DNA of 13,592 bases, taken from the NCBI GenBank assembly GCA_046758845.1, contig JBHIBA010000100.1, positions 1 through 13,592 of the forward strand, given 5' to 3'. Below are positions 7,607 through 13,592 of this stretch, in pieces. The notes under the pieces were generated by a model that made no database searches, had not been told where the DNA came from, and was given only the letters and a program-made list of their open reading frames with translations. Numbering within the stretch: position 1 is the first letter of the stretch; the number at the start of each line of letters is the position of its first letter. Source of the DNA: JBHIBA01 sp046758845 (lineage in GTDB: Bacteria > UBA8248 > JACPRG01 > G963555815). A program made the position numbers and the translations under genes.

Positions 7607-9795
7607 GCGTCGATCCCTTCACCTTTGAGATCGTCCGCCACAAGCTGACGCGGGTGGTCGACGAGGCGGTCATCACCCTGAAACACATTTCCGGCTCTTC
7701 GACGACGACGGAGGGCCACGACCTCCTGGTGGGGCTCTACCGGGCCGATGGAAGCCTCCTGATGGCGGTCGTGGGCTACCTCCACGCCCTTCCCGGAGCC
7801 GGGGAGGCCTGCCGGCACATCTTGCGGGAGTACTCGGAGAACCCCGGCATCTATGACGGCGACGTCTTCTTCCTGAACGACCCTTATGTTGCCGCCCTGC
7901 ACAGCTCGGACGACTACGTGGTCTCTCCGATCTTCAACCAAGGGAAGCTGGTCGCTTGGAGCGCCAACTTCGTCCATCTGCGCGACGTGGGGGCCATCAA
8001 CCCCGGGGGCTTCGCGCCGGATTCCCGAGAGATCTTCCATGAAGGGATCATGTGTCCCGGCATAAAACTCATGGAAAAAGGCGTCCTCCGAAAGGATGTC
8101 TGGAATACCCTCCTGAACATGGTGCGAATCCCGGAAATCGTCGCCCTGGACCTGCATTCGCAGATCGCGGCCAACATCACCGTCAGGGAGCGGCTGACGG
8201 AGCTATTCGAAAAGTACGGCCAGGAAACGGTGGACGAGGTCGCCCAGGGGATCATCGGTGAGTCGGAGATGCTCCTGCGGAGAAGGCTCAGGGAGCTCCC
8301 GGACGGGACTTGGCGGACGAGGCAGTATCTGGAAGCCGAGGGAAAGATCTACACCGTCAACCTCGCGATGAGCAAGAAGGAGGACACGCTCCACTACGAC
8401 TTCACGGGGACCAGCCCGCAGGCCCCCGTGGGTTTTAACTCCGCCTACTGGGGGACCTACGGCGCCATTCTGGCCCCGCTGTTTCCCCTCTTGGGTTACG
8501 ACATGCTGTGGAACGACGGCATGTTGAAACCCATCACGATGTTCGCCCCGGAAGGGAGCCTCGTCAACTGCACGCGCCCGGCGCCGAACTGCCTGGCCAC
8601 CATCACCGGAATCGGGGTAGTGAATAACGTCTCACAGGAAGCGATCTCCAAGATGCTGGTCGCCAATGAGGAATATCGCAAGGAAGCCACCTGTGTGTGG
8701 CAGGGCGCTCACTGCCCCACCACAGTGGCCGGATATAAAGGGGACCGATACGTGGTGGGCATGCTCACGCAGGATTTCGGTGGATGCGGGGGCGCTCGCA
8801 CCTTCAAGGACGGGGTGGATTTCGCCGGGACGATCCCCAACCCGATCAACAGAACCCCCAACGTCGAGGGAGAGGAGCTGCAACTTCCCGTTCTTTACCT
8901 TTTCCACCGGCTCCTCAAGGACTCCGCCGGGCCGGGCCGCTTTCGGGGCGGGCTGACGACGGAGTTCGCCGTCACCGCCCACGGCGCCGCGGACAATCGG
9001 GTGAACCTGGTGCTTTACGGGACGGGAACGGAGTATACCCAGTGCCAGGGCTTCTTCGGAGGATATCCCGGCAGCAACACGGGCTTTGTCCTCTACCGGG
9101 GGATGGACGTTCGCCGGCTTCTGCATAGCGGGGGCTTCCCCGAGGAGGTCGAGAAAATCGGGGGTTCACGGGAGGCTGCGGTCTGGGGGACCTACGAGCT
9201 CAAAGAAGGAGAGATGTTGCACGGGTGGTTCATGGGCGGGGGTGGATATGGCGATTTCCTGGATCGAGACCCTGAGACCGTAAGAAACGACGTCATTGAA
9301 GGACGGGTCTCCCGGCAATGCGCCCAGGGGCTATATGGAGTGGTCCTGGAAGAGAACCTGGAGGTCGACCCGCAGGAGACCTCCCGTCTCAGACGAGAAA
9401 TGATGAAACGCAGGCTCGAAGGCCGGGAGAGAAATCTCGGCGGAGGGCACTCTCAGGAAGGGGGTCAAGGCCCCGATGCCAGCGGAGCGGCGGACCGAGC
9501 CCGAGAAGCGGCCTCCTACAACCTGAGCGACAACCTCAAAGCGGTCAAAGCCTCGAGCGGGGCCGACGTCCGATGCAGGAAATGCGATCATGCCCTTTCA
9601 AAACTCGAGAAACGTTGGAAAGACCGCTGCCATGTCATCCGATCGCCGCTCACCGACTCCGGTCCGCGCCGCTCCGGGAGCCATCTCTTTGAGATGCGCC
9701 AGTACGTCTGCCCCCTCTGTGGCGCCTTGCTGGACGTAGAAGTCGCCCTGCCTGCGGATCCCCCTCTCCACGATGAGATCCGGGTTTCCCTCTGA
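7603..9795 (+). CDS. HyuB-type subunit fused to an acetone carboxylase gamma-like zinc domain
   Basis: 730 aa, some 150 longer than a typical HyuB. GTG start at 7603 overlaps the HyuA stop as GTGA, with GGAG at about 7591-7594. Residues 1 to about 590 are hydantoinase B (DPFTFEIVRHKL, FLNDPYVAALHSSDD, GRFRGGLTTEF, GGGGYGD). Candidate metal ligands H100, D103 and H125 have the same 3 and 22 spacing as the Mn ligands I recall for acetone carboxylase alpha (H150, D153, H175); this pattern is shared across the HyuB family. A Gly/Glu-rich linker, about 600-635, leads to a C-terminal domain with C658-RK-C661 and C703-PL-C706. Its segments VRCRKC...KRWKDRCHV and MRQYVCPLCGALLDVE...PPLHD strongly resemble the separate gamma subunit of acetone carboxylase. 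This fusion supports a ketone-carboxylase-like complex, although standalone gamma-like proteins also accompany uncharacterised Hyu operons. It ends the + operon. Confidence 0.9.
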   Translation: MSVDPFTFEIVRHKLTRVVDEAVITLKHISGSSTTTEGHDLLVGLYRADGSLLMAVVGYLHALPGAGEACRHILREYSENPGIYDGDVFFLNDPYVAALHSSDDYVVSPIFNQGKLVAWSANFVHLRDVGAINPGGFAPDSREIFHEGIMCPGIKLMEKGVLRKDVWNTLLNMVRIPEIVALDLHSQIAANITVRERLTELFEKYGQETVDEVAQGIIGESEMLLRRRLRELPDGTWRTRQYLEAEGKIYTVNLAMSKKEDTLHYDFTGTSPQAPVGFNSAYWGTYGAILAPLFPLLGYDMLWNDGMLKPITMFAPEGSLVNCTRPAPNCLATITGIGVVNNVSQEAISKMLVANEEYRKEATCVWQGAHCPTTVAGYKGDRYVVGMLTQDFGGCGGARTFKDGVDFAGTIPNPINRTPNVEGEELQLPVLYLFHRLLKDSAGPGRFRGGLTTEFAVTAHGAADNRVNLVLYGTGTEYTQCQGFFGGYPGSNTGFVLYRGMDVRRLLHSGGFPEEVEKIGGSREAAVWGTYELKEGEMLHGWFMGGGGYGDFLDRDPETVRNDVIEGRVSRQCAQGLYGVVLEENLEVDPQETSRLRREMMKRRLEGRERNLGGGHSQEGGQGPDASGAADRAREAASYNLSDNLKAVKASSGADVRCRKCDHALSKLEKRWKDRCHVIRSPLTDSGPRRSGSHLFEMRQYVCPLCGALLDVEVALPADPPLHDEIRVSL

Positions 9796-9825
9796 GACCT
9801 CCAACCCCCGCGTAATTGGCTCGTG

Positions 9826-9850
9826 AACCGCAGACGCCGGTTTTCTCTTT
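9826..9850 (+). terminator. Weak terminator-like stem between the convergent operons
   Basis: AACCG (9826-9830) pairs with CGGTT (9838-9842) around a seven-base loop, and TTCTCTTTCT follows. The stem is only five base pairs, so this is a weak candidate, but the position in the 67-bp gap between convergent stop codons is where a terminator for the + operon would lie. Nothing comparable with a T-run is seen for the - operon. Confidence 0.3.
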
Positions 9851-9862
9851 CTAAGGCATGCC

Positions 9863-10300
9863 TCAAGCCTCGTCGTCTACCACCGCAATGGCGCTGATCT
9901 CCACCTTGCACCGGGGGTCGGTGGCCAACTGAACCACTTGGACCGTCACGGTCGTCGGCTTGTCGCCCGTGAAAAACTCCGCCCAGGCCTTGTTCATCGC
10001 GTCCTGCTCAGAGAGGTCCGTCACGAACCGGGTGCACTCGACAACGTCGTCGAACGTGGCGCCGGCGGCTTCCAGGCTTTTCTTCATCCCCTCCAAGGCC
10101 ACCCGGGTCTGCTCTCCCAGGCCCGTCGGCATGTTGTCGAATTCCTCCGGGACGTGGGGATGCGAGTGGTACATGGGCGCCGACGTGCACCCCGCGATGA
10201 ACACGATCTTGCCGCGATCGACCCTGATGACGGGAGCGTAGGGCATCCACTGCGTGGTGTCGGCCCCTTTCCAGTGCAGACGCTCAACGCGCTTGGCCAT
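9863..10300 (-). CDS. RidA (YjgF/YER057c/UK114) family protein
   Basis: 145 aa from ATG 10300. An in-frame ATG at 10321 exists, but GGGAGG lies between the two ATGs at the right distance to serve the inner one. Family features are the substrate-carboxylate-binding Arg R91 in VVECTRFVTD, QTRVALEGMKKSLEAAG, and the C-terminal VEISAIAVVDDEA. RidA proteins are cytosolic trimers that hydrolyse reactive enamines/imines; RutC is a relative acting on aminoacrylate in pyrimidine breakdown. Residues about 41-61 are longer than usual between the first strands and carry HSHPH (45-49), so the pocket or trimer edge may differ. It is last in the minus-strand operon, 103 bp after the ThDP enzyme. A role in clearing an enamine or imine made by the pathway is inferred from context. 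Confidence 0.88.
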   Translation of the reverse strand: MAKRVERLHWKGADTTQWMPYAPVIRVDRGKIVFIAGCTSAPMYHSHPHVPEEFDNMPTGLGEQTRVALEGMKKSLEAAGATFDDVVECTRFVTDLSEQDAMNKAWAEFFTGDKPTTVTVQVVQLATDPRCKVEISAIAVVDDEA

Positions 10301-10403
10301 GCGATTCCTCCCAAATTTCATCCAACTATCAAGGCCTCATGCGCCCCAGGGGCCGCCCCCGCCCATTCCACGAGGTCCGTCGCCCAACGGAGCGCTTGCC
10401 CGG

Positions 10404-12125
10404 TTAGAACTTGTGAAACTCCTTGAACTCGGGCGCCCGGTAGTGGACCTCCCACGGGTTCGTGCGGACATCGAGGACGGTGGTCACGTCGGCCGCGAGC
10501 GCCCGCTCCAGCGCGGGGCGCAGCTCCCCCGGCTTCTCGATGAGCTCCCCGCGGGCGCCGTACGCCTCGGCCAGCTTCGCGAAGTCCGTCTGTCCGTAGT
10601 CCGAACCCAGGTAGCGCTCACCGTAATAGGTCTTCTGGAACAGCCGCAGGGCGCCGTACCCGCAGTCGTTGTACACGATGACCACCACGGGGATGTTCTC
10701 CCGGACCGAGGTCTCCAGCTCCTGCGTCATCATCCCGAAGTCGCCGTCGCCGATGGCGACGATGACCTGCCGGTCGGGGTAGGCCAGCTTGGCGCCCAGG
10801 CCGGCCGCGAACCCGAAGGCCATGGCCCCCGCGCCGATGGGCGAGAGGTACTGGTCGGGCCTGCGGATCTTGATGTGGTGGGCGTACTGGGTGTGACTTC
10901 CGGCCCCCACGGAGATGATGGCGTCGGGGTCGCAGACCTCCATCACCTCCCGAGAGATGAGCTGGGGCTTGATGGGGACGGCGTTCAGGTCCGCGCCGAA
11001 GAAGGCGGCCGTCTCCTTGGCGTGAAGCTCGGCCAGGGATTTCACCCGGGGGTGTTCCGGCCCCCGCTCATCCTCGATCCCCTCCGCCTTGCAGTAGGCC
11101 AGGGCCTCGGCGAGAAAGCAGCCCGCGTCCGCCAGCGCCCCCACCTCCACGGCGTACTGCCGGCCGATCTCCAGGGGGTCGCTCTCCACCTGGATGATCT
11201 TGGCGTCCTTGCGGATGAGGGACCAGTTGATGGTGTTCACGTTGAGGAACCGGCAGCCCAGCCCCAGCACCACGTCCGCCCGGCGCAGGGTCTCGTTGGC
11301 CGTGCTGCGGCCGAAGTGGCCGGCGATGCCGAAGCATAGGGGGTGGTCCTCGGAGATGGCGCCGCGGCCCATCTCCGTCGTCACCACCGGGGCGGCCAGA
11401 CGCTCGGCCAGCTCCGCCAGCGAGTCGGAGGCCTTCGACCAGATGGCGCCCCGGCCGGCGAAGATGACCGGATGCTCGGCCGCCGCCAGGAGGCGGCAAG
11501 CCCGCTCCACGGCCTCGGGATCGGGGCGACTTCGGTTGGCGACGAATGTCGATCGGGCCGGCCCCGCCAAAGAGAGGTCCGCGCTCTCGACGGAGTCCGC
11601 CGGCTGCTTGACCACGTCTTTGGGGAGGTCCAGGTGAACGGGCCCCGGCATTCCGGAGCGGGCTATCTGGAAGGCTGTCCGCATCAGGCGCTTGACGTCC
11701 TTGGCCTCCCGGAGCTGGTCGTTCCACTTGGTCACCTCGCGGAAGACGCCCATCACGTTGAACTCGTGCCAGAGGTTCCGGCCCAGGCGGAAGGTGTCCA
11801 TGTTGCCCGAGAGGACAATCAGGGGGACCGCGTCCTTCTGGGCGATCCAGGTTCCCAGCACGGCGTTGGAGATCCCCGGTCCCACGTGAAGGAGACAGCA
11901 GCCCGACTCTCCGGTGACCCGCGAGTAGGCGTCGGCCATGCCGATGGCGCCGTGCTCCAGCCGGCACGTGACGTAGCGGATTTCATCCCGACGGTCGTAC
12001 ATGGCGTCCAGGACGGGGAGGACCGTGTCCCCCGTGATGCCGGTGACGAATTTGATCCCCTCGTCGATGAGGTGCTGGACGATGAGACTCGCAGCGGTGG
12101 TGCTGGCGGCGGCAGTTTTGGCCAT
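10404..12125 (-). CDS. ThDP-dependent enzyme, acetolactate synthase-like large subunit
   Basis: 573 aa, the usual length for acetohydroxyacid synthase, sulfoacetaldehyde acetyltransferase, oxalyl-CoA decarboxylase and benzoylformate decarboxylase relatives. ATG 12125 follows AGGAGAG; the open frame continues upstream into the BKACE gene and that part is rejected. The catalytic Glu that activates the thiazolium is E57 in CRLEHGAIGMADAYSR. The ThDP/Mg motif is G459-DG ... N486-D (GDGDFGMM to VIVYND) with the correct 26-residue spacing. The middle region (PVIFAGRGAIWSKA) is the usual domain that binds FAD or ADP-like ligands in some members. It likely decarboxylates a 2-oxo acid or ligates/cleaves a C2 unit. 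No regulatory small subunit is nearby, which argues against branched-chain amino-acid synthesis. It lies 44 bp downstream of BKACE in the same operon. Confidence 0.88.
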   Translation of the reverse strand: MAKTAAASTTAASLIVQHLIDEGIKFVTGITGDTVLPVLDAMYDRRDEIRYVTCRLEHGAIGMADAYSRVTGESGCCLLHVGPGISNAVLGTWIAQKDAVPLIVLSGNMDTFRLGRNLWHEFNVMGVFREVTKWNDQLREAKDVKRLMRTAFQIARSGMPGPVHLDLPKDVVKQPADSVESADLSLAGPARSTFVANRSRPDPEAVERACRLLAAAEHPVIFAGRGAIWSKASDSLAELAERLAAPVVTTEMGRGAISEDHPLCFGIAGHFGRSTANETLRRADVVLGLGCRFLNVNTINWSLIRKDAKIIQVESDPLEIGRQYAVEVGALADAGCFLAEALAYCKAEGIEDERGPEHPRVKSLAELHAKETAAFFGADLNAVPIKPQLISREVMEVCDPDAIISVGAGSHTQYAHHIKIRRPDQYLSPIGAGAMAFGFAAGLGAKLAYPDRQVIVAIGDGDFGMMTQELETSVRENIPVVVIVYNDCGYGALRLFQKTYYGERYLGSDYGQTDFAKLAEAYGARGELIEKPGELRPALERALAADVTTVLDVRTNPWEVHYRAPEFKEFHKF

Positions 12126-12169
12126 GGCCTCTCTCCTTTGCTCCCCCCGCGTGATTCTCCGGACCCGGC

Positions 12170-13192
12170 TCAGGCCCGGATCGTCCTCTCCGACCCCTTG
12201 GCGGCGGGCGTCTGGGACCAGGGCTTCTCGATCCCCGCGAGCTCGCGGAACTCCTCCGCCGTAGCGGGTCGCCTTCCCAAGTGGTGGGCGATCTCCTTGG
12301 TGGCCTCGATCGCCTCTCGACTGGATTCGATCATTTCGTCCCTGTGGGGATACTTCCAGAGGGTGTCTTCCATGCCGACCCTGACGTGCAGGCCCAAAAG
12401 CATGGCCAGGGTGGAAAGGTAGATGGTGCACCTTCCCGGGTCGCTCACCATGATGACGGAGTCGGGGTCGATCTCCCGGATGCGGTTGACCAGGAAGAGC
12501 AGTCCCTCGGTCATGGCGCGAGGGTTGGGGAAATGCATCGTCCCCGGAAGGCCCGGCAGAAGGTGCCAGATGTAGGGCGGGTCGATGAGGCCCTCGTCGA
12601 TGAGGTAGCGTTTGGCGTTCTCAATACTGCCGGTGTCGTGAACGTCGATGAGGGGCCTGACGCCGCACTCGCGGAAATAGGCGGCCTGGGCCTTCATGGT
12701 GGCGGGGGACATGGCCCGCAGGTTATCGCCGAGCAGCCCGGTCGAGGGGTTCACAATGGACATCTCGAACAGACCGTCCGTGACAGGACCCACCGCCTCG
12801 GGGAAGGTCTTCCCCGTCATGCACCCGCCGTCCACGACGATGCTGTCCCCGTACTTGCCGCGCAGGGGGTCGATGACCTTGTGGAAGTTCTCCAGGCTTG
12901 CCGAGGGCCTGCCCCGGTCGTCGCGGACGTGCATGTGGACGGAGACGGCGCCGATGTCCACACAGTCCTCGATGGCGGAGCGGATCTCGTCGGGGAAGAT
13001 GGGGATTTTGGGGTTTTGCTCCCGGTCGATGAACACGCCGACGACCGCCACGCCCAGGACCACCACCTCCGGAATGTCCCACCTGGGCTGGTTGCGGAAG
13101 TCGATGAACTTGTCCCCCCACATCATGTAGTAAGGCGGAAGGACGTCAGAGTATTTCTTCACCATTTCCCAGCGGTCGCGGATCTCGGTCAT
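12170..13192 (-). CDS. BKACE family enzyme (DUF849, 3-keto-5-aminohexanoate cleavage-like)
   Basis: 340 aa, longer than the usual 275-310. ATG 13192 has GGAGGAG six bases upstream; the open frame's upstream TTG at 13207 overlaps that ribosome site. Zinc ligands are seen at H86-M-H88 (VSVHMHVRDDRGRPS) and probably E275 in VRVGMEDTLW, matching the HxH...E set known in Kce. The barrel strands (LIDVHDTG, IVDGGCM-like VVVDGGC) fit a TIM fold. The first 40 residues (DRWEMVKKYSDVLPPYYMMWG...) are an N-terminal extension absent from Kce. Family members condense a beta-keto acid with acetyl-CoA to give acetoacetate and a CoA ester. It is first in the minus operon and preceded by a strong promoter. If the HyuA/HyuB-gamma complex makes a beta-keto acid, this enzyme would be its consumer; this link is inferred. 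Confidence 0.88.
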   Translation of the reverse strand: MTEIRDRWEMVKKYSDVLPPYYMMWGDKFIDFRNQPRWDIPEVVVLGVAVVGVFIDREQNPKIPIFPDEIRSAIEDCVDIGAVSVHMHVRDDRGRPSASLENFHKVIDPLRGKYGDSIVVDGGCMTGKTFPEAVGPVTDGLFEMSIVNPSTGLLGDNLRAMSPATMKAQAAYFRECGVRPLIDVHDTGSIENAKRYLIDEGLIDPPYIWHLLPGLPGTMHFPNPRAMTEGLLFLVNRIREIDPDSVIMVSDPGRCTIYLSTLAMLLGLHVRVGMEDTLWKYPHRDEMIESSREAIEATKEIAHHLGRRPATAEEFRELAGIEKPWSQTPAAKGSERTIRA

Positions 13193-13237
13193 GGGGGGCT
13201 CCTCCAACGCGGATAGATTCTGAAGGAATGGACGGCA

Positions 13238-13266
13238 TTTTAATGGCGAGGAGGTTTCTTGTAAAC
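13238..13266 (-). promoter_or_regulatory. Strong sigma70-type promoter of the BKACE-ThDP-RidA operon
   Basis: On the minus strand TTTACA (plus 13261-13266, five of six consensus bases) is followed after exactly 17 bases by TAAAAT (plus 13238-13243, five of six). Transcription would begin near 13231, leaving a leader of about 40 bases with the ribosome site GGAGGAG before the ATG at 13192. It is the best promoter in the window. Confidence 0.65.
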
Positions 13267-13354
13267 CAGTCCCCCGGCGCGCCGACCCCAGAATGGAGGG
13301 CTCAAGAGACCGGCTGTGAACTTAGATGATAGCAGGCGGCCTAGCGCGGGGCGC

Positions 13355-13367
13355 GGGTCGGTGACCC
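13355..13367. repeat. GGGTC-GGT-GACCC hairpin unit
   Basis: Five-base arms flank GGT. This 13-mer is the exact reverse complement of 13508-13520, so the two copies form an inverted pair about 140 bases apart. A related GAGTC-GGT-GACTC lies at 4669-4681. Confidence 0.5.
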
Positions 13368-13415
13368 TCAGCCCCCGCTTCAGCGGCGCTCAATCCGCAC
13401 CACATTCGGTCTGGG

Positions 13416-13435
13416 GCGCAGGCTAAAGCCTGCGC
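13416..13435. repeat. Perfect 20-bp palindrome (dispersed GCAGGCTAAAGCCTGC type)
   Basis: Nine-base arms (13416-13424 and 13427-13435) surround AA, followed by GCTAC. From general knowledge, palindromes with the core GCAGGCTWWAGCCTGC next to GCTAC are scattered in many copies in genomes of Acidobacteria, Verrucomicrobia and others; membership is inferred from this one copy. Confidence 0.55.
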
Positions 13436-13493
13436 GCTACACGGCGGTGCCCGCCCCGGTCTCCGCTTCGACTTGCATCCATGGAAAAGGCGG

Positions 13494-13533
13494 CACTGGC
13501 AGGCAAGGGGTCACCGACCCCAAGCTGCCAGTG
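13494..13533. repeat. Long compound hairpin CACTGGCAG ... CTGCCAGTG
   Basis: Outer arms 13494-13502 and 13525-13533 are perfect over nine bases. After a small asymmetric internal loop, inner arms GGGGTC (13507-13512) and GACCCC (13516-13521) pair around ACC. Total stem is 15 bp. The CACTGGCAG/CTGCCAGTG(GCAC) core resembles dispersed palindromes known from Planctomycetes and other environmental phyla. It has no T-run, so it is not an obvious terminator. Confidence 0.6.
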
Positions 13534-13592
13534 GCACACGCCCGTTTGGAACCTGGGAACTTATGTCGCGAATTTACGGGACAGCACACTAG

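Larger units (their letters stand above)
13267..13592. other. Gene-free stretch with palindromic repeats
   Basis: I see no coding sequence from the promoter to the right edge. The stretch holds three palindromic units, listed separately, and otherwise unremarkable GC-rich DNA. This concentration of small palindromes in an intergenic space is typical of repeat-rich environmental genomes. Confidence 0.5.

Noticed and set aside
10301..10403. GCCCC-A-GGGGC stem between the ThDP and RidA genes as a terminator
   Set aside because: The palindrome leaves almost no loop without opening the stem and no T-run follows on the minus strand, so RidA is kept in the same operon.
12126..12431. Upstream in-frame extension of the ThDP enzyme (675 aa version)
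   Set aside because: It overlaps the BKACE coding sequence in another frame, is low-complexity Arg/Gly-rich, and a good ribosome site precedes ATG 12125.
10254..13216. Long plus-strand open frames opposite the minus operon (361, 359 and 311 codons)
   Set aside because: They are rich in Val, Asp, Gly, His and Arg, the typical shadow of GC-rich third positions, and match no family, while the minus strand holds clear enzymes.
13355..13533. CRISPR array or tandem repeats near the right edge
   Set aside because: The palindromic units differ from each other and are not regularly spaced; there are no repeat-spacer units.

Overview
The window is GC-rich, densely coding bacterial DNA with no phage, plasmid or rRNA genes. 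Pathways plus intergenic palindromic repeats suggest an uncultivated soil or sediment bacterium of the Deltaproteobacteria / NC10 / Rokubacteria / Acidobacteria type, but the sequence alone does not settle the phylum. Codon use looks uniform across the genes.

Layout. Positions 1-120 hold the 3' end of an unrecognised gene. 205-1692 (+) encodes an exported or membrane PAP2-type phosphatase with an AMIN-like N-terminal domain. 1857-3815 (-) encodes an exported protein with a FlgT/CsgG-like N-terminal half and five FG-GAP/VCBS-type Asp-rich repeats. 3816-4787 is a long non-coding stretch. It contains a possible promoter, a frameshifted fragment of an ABC-transporter ATPase, nested palindromes and a dispersed-repeat-type element.

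From 4788 to 13192 lies a six-gene catabolic cassette built as two convergent operons. The + operon is isochorismatase-family cysteine hydrolase, HyuA-type ATP-dependent subunit, and HyuB-type subunit. The HyuB protein carries a C-terminal zinc-type domain that closely resembles the acetone carboxylase gamma subunit. The - operon is BKACE (DUF849 / beta-keto acid cleavage enzyme), a ThDP-dependent acetolactate-synthase-like enzyme, and a RidA-family protein. It has a very good sigma70-type promoter (13238-13266). The final 385 bp are non-coding and hold several palindromic repeats, one motif of which also occurs in the element upstream of the cassette.

How the genes may work together (inference). 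Two readings fit. In one, HyuA and HyuB-gamma act as an ATP-dependent ketone carboxylase (acetone/acetophenone carboxylase-like) that makes a beta-keto acid, which BKACE cleaves with acetyl-CoA. In the other, HyuA/HyuB open a cyclic imide or lactam in an ATP-dependent way, the isochorismatase-family enzyme hydrolyses the carbamoyl or amide product (as N-carbamoylsarcosine amidase or RutB do), RidA hydrolyses an enamine/imine (as RutC does), and the ThDP and BKACE enzymes finish the carbon skeleton. The combination of all six genes, and the HyuB-gamma fusion, are the most interesting features here.
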